Positions 61,427-64,000 of a stretch of 64,000 nt of DNA are shown one piece after another. The stretch spans positions 62,001 through 126,000 of the forward strand of contig NZ_JANIIC010000002.1 in the NCBI RefSeq assembly GCF_024519315.1. Reading direction: 5' to 3'. The notes beneath the pieces are model-generated. The model ran no database searches. It was not told the DNA's origin and saw only the letters and a list, made by a program, of their open reading frames with translations. The DNA is from Streptomyces malaysiensis subsp. samsunensis (GTDB lineage: Bacteria > Actinomycetota > Actinomycetes > Streptomycetales > Streptomycetaceae). Both the position numbers and the translations under genes were made by a program. Each line of letters starts with the position of its first letter. Position 1 is the stretch's first letter.

Positions 61427-64000
61427 TCACCGCGATGCGGCGGGGACCTCCGCCCCGTCGGCGGCGTCCACGCCCTCCGCCGCCTCCGTCACGAGGGGGG
61501 CCTGCTCCAGGTGCAGCAGCGGCGCCAGGACGGGGCCGAACAGGGTGGCCACCGCGATCGACCCCAGGGTCAGGCCCCAGGCCACCGGCCCGAGCGGGGT
61601 GCAGTCGAAGAAGTGGCTGACGCCCGGGGTCTGGATGATGGCGGCGAGCACCGCGGCGGAGCCCAGTCCCGCGATCAGGACGTGCGGGTCCAGGCCGCCC
61701 GTGGTCAGGGTCTGCGCCAGCTGGGTGCCGACCAGGGCCGCGAGCGCCACCGTACTGGCCCGGCGGCCCCTGCCGGTGAGCCGGGCGCCGGTCCACGCCA
61801 GTCCGGCCCCGGCGGCGGTGATGACGCCCCGCAGCAGCATCTCCTTGGTCAGCGCCACTCCCAGCGAGCGGCTGGGGCCCTCCTTGAGCAGCCGTTCGCC
61901 GGTGTGCCCGGTCGGCTCGCGCACCGCGATGGCGAGCGCGGGCGCGAGGTCGGTCAGCAGGTTGACCAGCATGATCTGACGGGCGCTCAGCGGGGTGGAG
62001 CCGGTCAGGGCGGAGGTGGCCACGCTGAAGGTGACCTCGCCGAAGTTGCCGCCGATGAGGATGGCGAGGGCCGCCCGGACCGAGGCCCACATGGCGCGCC
62101 CCTCCATGAGGGCCGAGACGATGGTCTCCAGGCGGTCGTCGGTGACGACCAGGTCCGCCGCGGCGGTCGCGGCGGGGGTGCCGCGCCGCCCCAGGGCGAT
62201 CCCGACGTCCGCGAGCCGGATCGCGGGGGCGTCGTTGGCGCCGTCCCCGGTCATCGCCACCACCCGGCCGAGGCGCTGGTACGCCTGGACGATGCGGACC
62301 TTGTGGTGCGGGCTGCACCGGGCGATCACGTCCACCGTCGGCAGCAGCTCGTCCAGCCGCTCGTCGTCCATCTCGTCCAGCTCAGGACCGGTGGACACCT
62401 TCGGCTCGGGGACGTCCAGGATGGGGGCCGCGATGGCGTCCGCGGTGGCGGGGTGGTCGCCGGTGAGCATCACGGTCTGCACACCCGACTCGCGCAGCCG
62501 CGCGAGGGCCGGGGCGGCACTGGTGCGGACGGGGTCGGCGATGGCGATGAAGCCGAGGAAGTCCAGGTCCCGCACGGTGTCGTCGGTCAGCTCCTCGCCC
62601 TCCCGCATCCGGCGCTCGGCCACCGCCAGCACCCGCCGCCCCGCACCGGCCAGCTCCTCCGCGGCGTCGGCCAGCTTCTCGATGTCCCGCGCGTCCAGTT
62701 CGGTGGCCTCTCCGGTGCCCGGTGCGCGCCGCCGGGCGACCCGCTCCAGGACGCCCTCGGGCGCCCCCTTGACGCTGAGCAGCGCGCCGTGTGTGGTGCG
62801 CCCGGCGGTGGCGTGGTAGGCGCGGGAGGGTTCGAAGGGCAGCGAGTCGGTGCGGCGCCAGCGGGGCGCTCCGCGCCGCACCCCGACCCCGGCCCGGCGC
62901 GCCCCCACGCTCACCGCGCGGTCGGTCTGGTGCGCCATGGGCTCGGCCTGGCGGGCCGGCGGGGTCGCGCGCAGCGCGGCGGCGAGCACCGCCTTACGGG
63001 GCGCGTCGAGCCGGTCGGCGGGGAGCGGGCCGCCGCTGTCGCTGACGGCCGCGAGTTCGAGGTTGCCCTCGGTGAGGGTGCCGGTCTTGTCGAAGCACAG
63101 CACATCGGCACGGCCGAGCGCCTCGATGGTGCGGGGGTTGCGGACCAGGGCGCCGAGGTCGGCCAGTCGGCGGGCGGCGGCGAGCTGGGCCGCGTTGACC
63201 AGGAACGGAAGCCCTTCGGGGACGGAGGCGACGGCGAGGTTGACGGCGGAGGCGAGGTTCTCGGTGGGCGGGAGGCCGTGCAGCAGTCCGGCACCGGCGA
63301 CCGCCGCGGCGGATCCGAGGGCGATGGGCACGCTGGCCCGGGTGAGCGAGGTCAGCCGCGCCTCGACACCGGTGACGGGGGCGGCCTGGCGGGCGGTGGC
63401 CAGGCTGCGGCCGACCTCGGTGGCCGGTCCGGTGGCCACGACGACGGCCACGGCCCGCCCCGCGCTGATTGTGGTGCCCTCGTAGAGCATCGAGCGGCGC
63501 TGGGTGATGTGGGCGGCGACGACCGGCACCGGAGACTTGTTCACGGGGAGGGATTCGCCGGTCAGCGAGGACTCGTCGACCTCGAGCCCTTCGGCCTCCA
63601 GCACCCGGCAGTCGGCGGGCACCACGTCCTCGGGGCCCAGTACGACGATGTCGCCGGGGACCAGGTCCCCGGCGGTCACCAGGCGTTCCGTACCACTTCT
63701 GCGGACCCGGGCGCCGATCGCCGACCGGGCGAACAGCTCCGAAAGCGCCCGCTCGGTCCTGACCCGCTGGAAGCCGCCGACGAGGGCGGAGATGCCGGTG
63801 ATGGTGGCCACGAGCGCGGCGTCGGTGCGCGAGCCCACGGCGGCGGCCAGGGCGGCCCCGGCGGCGAGGACCGGGGTCAGGGGGTTGGCCAGCTCCTCGA
63901 TGAACGCGGCGGGCAGGCTGGTGCCGGTGGGCTCGCCCCGGCGCGGCCCCTGCCCGGTGCGGGCGGCGGCCTCCTCCGTGGTCAGGCCGTCATGCCCGGT
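61427..64000 (-). CDS. P-type cation ATPase (Ca2+-ATPase-like), 5' end beyond the window
   Basis: The frame is open from the right edge to the TGA at 61427-61429, 857 residues visible. An N-terminal part GLTTEEAAARTG at the edge matches the cation-ATPase N-domain. Further motifs are SLTGESLPVNK (actuator), VASVPEGLPFLV (membrane helix 4, PEGLP as in Ca2+-ATPases), CFDKTGTLTEGN (phosphorylated Asp), VKGAPEGVLERV, VMLTGDHPATADAIA and MTGDGANDAPAIRLADVG (hinge). It transports a cation out of the cytoplasm; the exact ion cannot be fixed. A start at 63838 would remove the first helices and is rejected. The protein may be longer than a standard ATPase, since the start is not in view. Confidence 0.88.
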   Translation of the reverse strand, partial: TGHDGLTTEEAAARTGQGPRRGEPTGTSLPAAFIEELANPLTPVLAAGAALAAAVGSRTDAALVATITGISALVGGFQRVRTERALSELFARSAIGARVRRSGTERLVTAGDLVPGDIVVLGPEDVVPADCRVLEAEGLEVDESSLTGESLPVNKSPVPVVAAHITQRRSMLYEGTTISAGRAVAVVVATGPATEVGRSLATARQAAPVTGVEARLTSLTRASVPIALGSAAAVAGAGLLHGLPPTENLASAVNLAVASVPEGLPFLVNAAQLAAARRLADLGALVRNPRTIEALGRADVLCFDKTGTLTEGNLELAAVSDSGGPLPADRLDAPRKAVLAAALRATPPARQAEPMAHQTDRAVSVGARRAGVGVRRGAPRWRRTDSLPFEPSRAYHATAGRTTHGALLSVKGAPEGVLERVARRRAPGTGEATELDARDIEKLADAAEELAGAGRRVLAVAERRMREGEELTDDTVRDLDFLGFIAIADPVRTSAAPALARLRESGVQTVMLTGDHPATADAIAAPILDVPEPKVSTGPELDEMDDERLDELLPTVDVIARCSPHHKVRIVQAYQRLGRVVAMTGDGANDAPAIRLADVGIALGRRGTPAATAAADLVVTDDRLETIVSALMEGRAMWASVRAALAILIGGNFGEVTFSVATSALTGSTPLSARQIMLVNLLTDLAPALAIAVREPTGHTGERLLKEGPSRSLGVALTKEMLLRGVITAAGAGLAWTGARLTGRGRRASTVALAALVGTQLAQTLTTGGLDPHVLIAGLGSAAVLAAIIQTPGVSHFFDCTPLGPVAWGLTLGSIAVATLFGPVLAPLLHLEQAPLVTEAAEGVDAADGAEVPAASR

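Noticed and set aside
61335..62318. Long N-terminal extension of the small DUF6296-like protein
   Set aside because: It overlaps the ATPase gene in another frame on the same strand and lacks likeness; ATG 61334 has a good ribosome site.

Overview
The window is high-GC actinobacterial DNA, almost certainly Streptomyces. The evidence is GGAGG-type ribosome sites, frequent GTG/TTG starts, 4-nt and 8-nt start/stop overlaps, F420-type oxidoreductases, SigB-type and ECF sigma factors, many secreted Tat/Sec glycoside hydrolases, and a rare TTA codon in one developmental-type exoenzyme gene. It reads as chromosomal arm or core-boundary DNA rich in polysaccharide utilisation genes. No phage, CRISPR array, rRNA or tRNA was recognised.

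Layout. 1-2789: gene tail at the window edge, MHS transporter and anhydro-MurNAc kinase (cell-wall recycling). 2952-6460: two-gene unit of a P-loop NTPase and a membrane-anchored periplasmic-binding-type receptor of unknown function. 6516-9920: DnaK-type chaperone and soluble transhydrogenase. 10179-14046: DUF1275 membrane protein, CGNR regulator with a palindromic operator, ketopantoate-reductase-like enzyme, a 9-nt tandem repeat block, DUF2000 and a divergent Lrp regulator. 14173-22671: a catabolic locus built around a divergent promoter. It contains an NCS1 permease, an NTF2/flavin-reductase fusion, a luciferase-like monooxygenase, two AA_synth paralogues, an alpha/beta hydrolase, an aldehyde dehydrogenase and a GntR/FCD regulator. 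This is the best candidate for an undescribed pathway. 22973-31376: GH3, AEC transporter, and a stress-like group (SigB-type sigma, SDR, F420 enzymes, DUF2267, DUF308).

31524-59480 is dominated by secreted and transport functions that fit attack on fungal cell walls. The chitosan side comprises a CsxA-type GH2 exo-glucosaminidase, a GH75 chitosanase, a SIS sugar-phosphate isomerase/deaminase, a class II aldolase and a DeoR regulator. The beta-glucan side comprises a GH16 laminarinase-type enzyme with two discoidin modules, GH1 plus an ABC sugar importer plus ROK, LacI plus a clan-A hydrolase plus DUF1996, and a GH55-like beta-helix protein. Housekeeping genes are interspersed: a release-factor-like protein, PolX, UdgB, an S1 protease, rhamnose mutarotase and type II dehydroquinase. 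59655-64000: STAS protein, ECF sigma with SnoaL tail, a small DUF6296-like protein and a P-type cation ATPase cut by the window edge.

Regulatory signals are unusually legible. Three GAGAGCGCTC-type LacI boxes occur around the LacI/beta-glucan genes. A perfect GTTAGGAA-N3-TTCCTAAC palindrome precedes the chitosanase, and a related site lies before csxA. A TTGTATGGCA motif is shared by the catabolic divergent promoter and the gntR promoter. Several perfect 10-17 bp terminator stems separate the transcription units.
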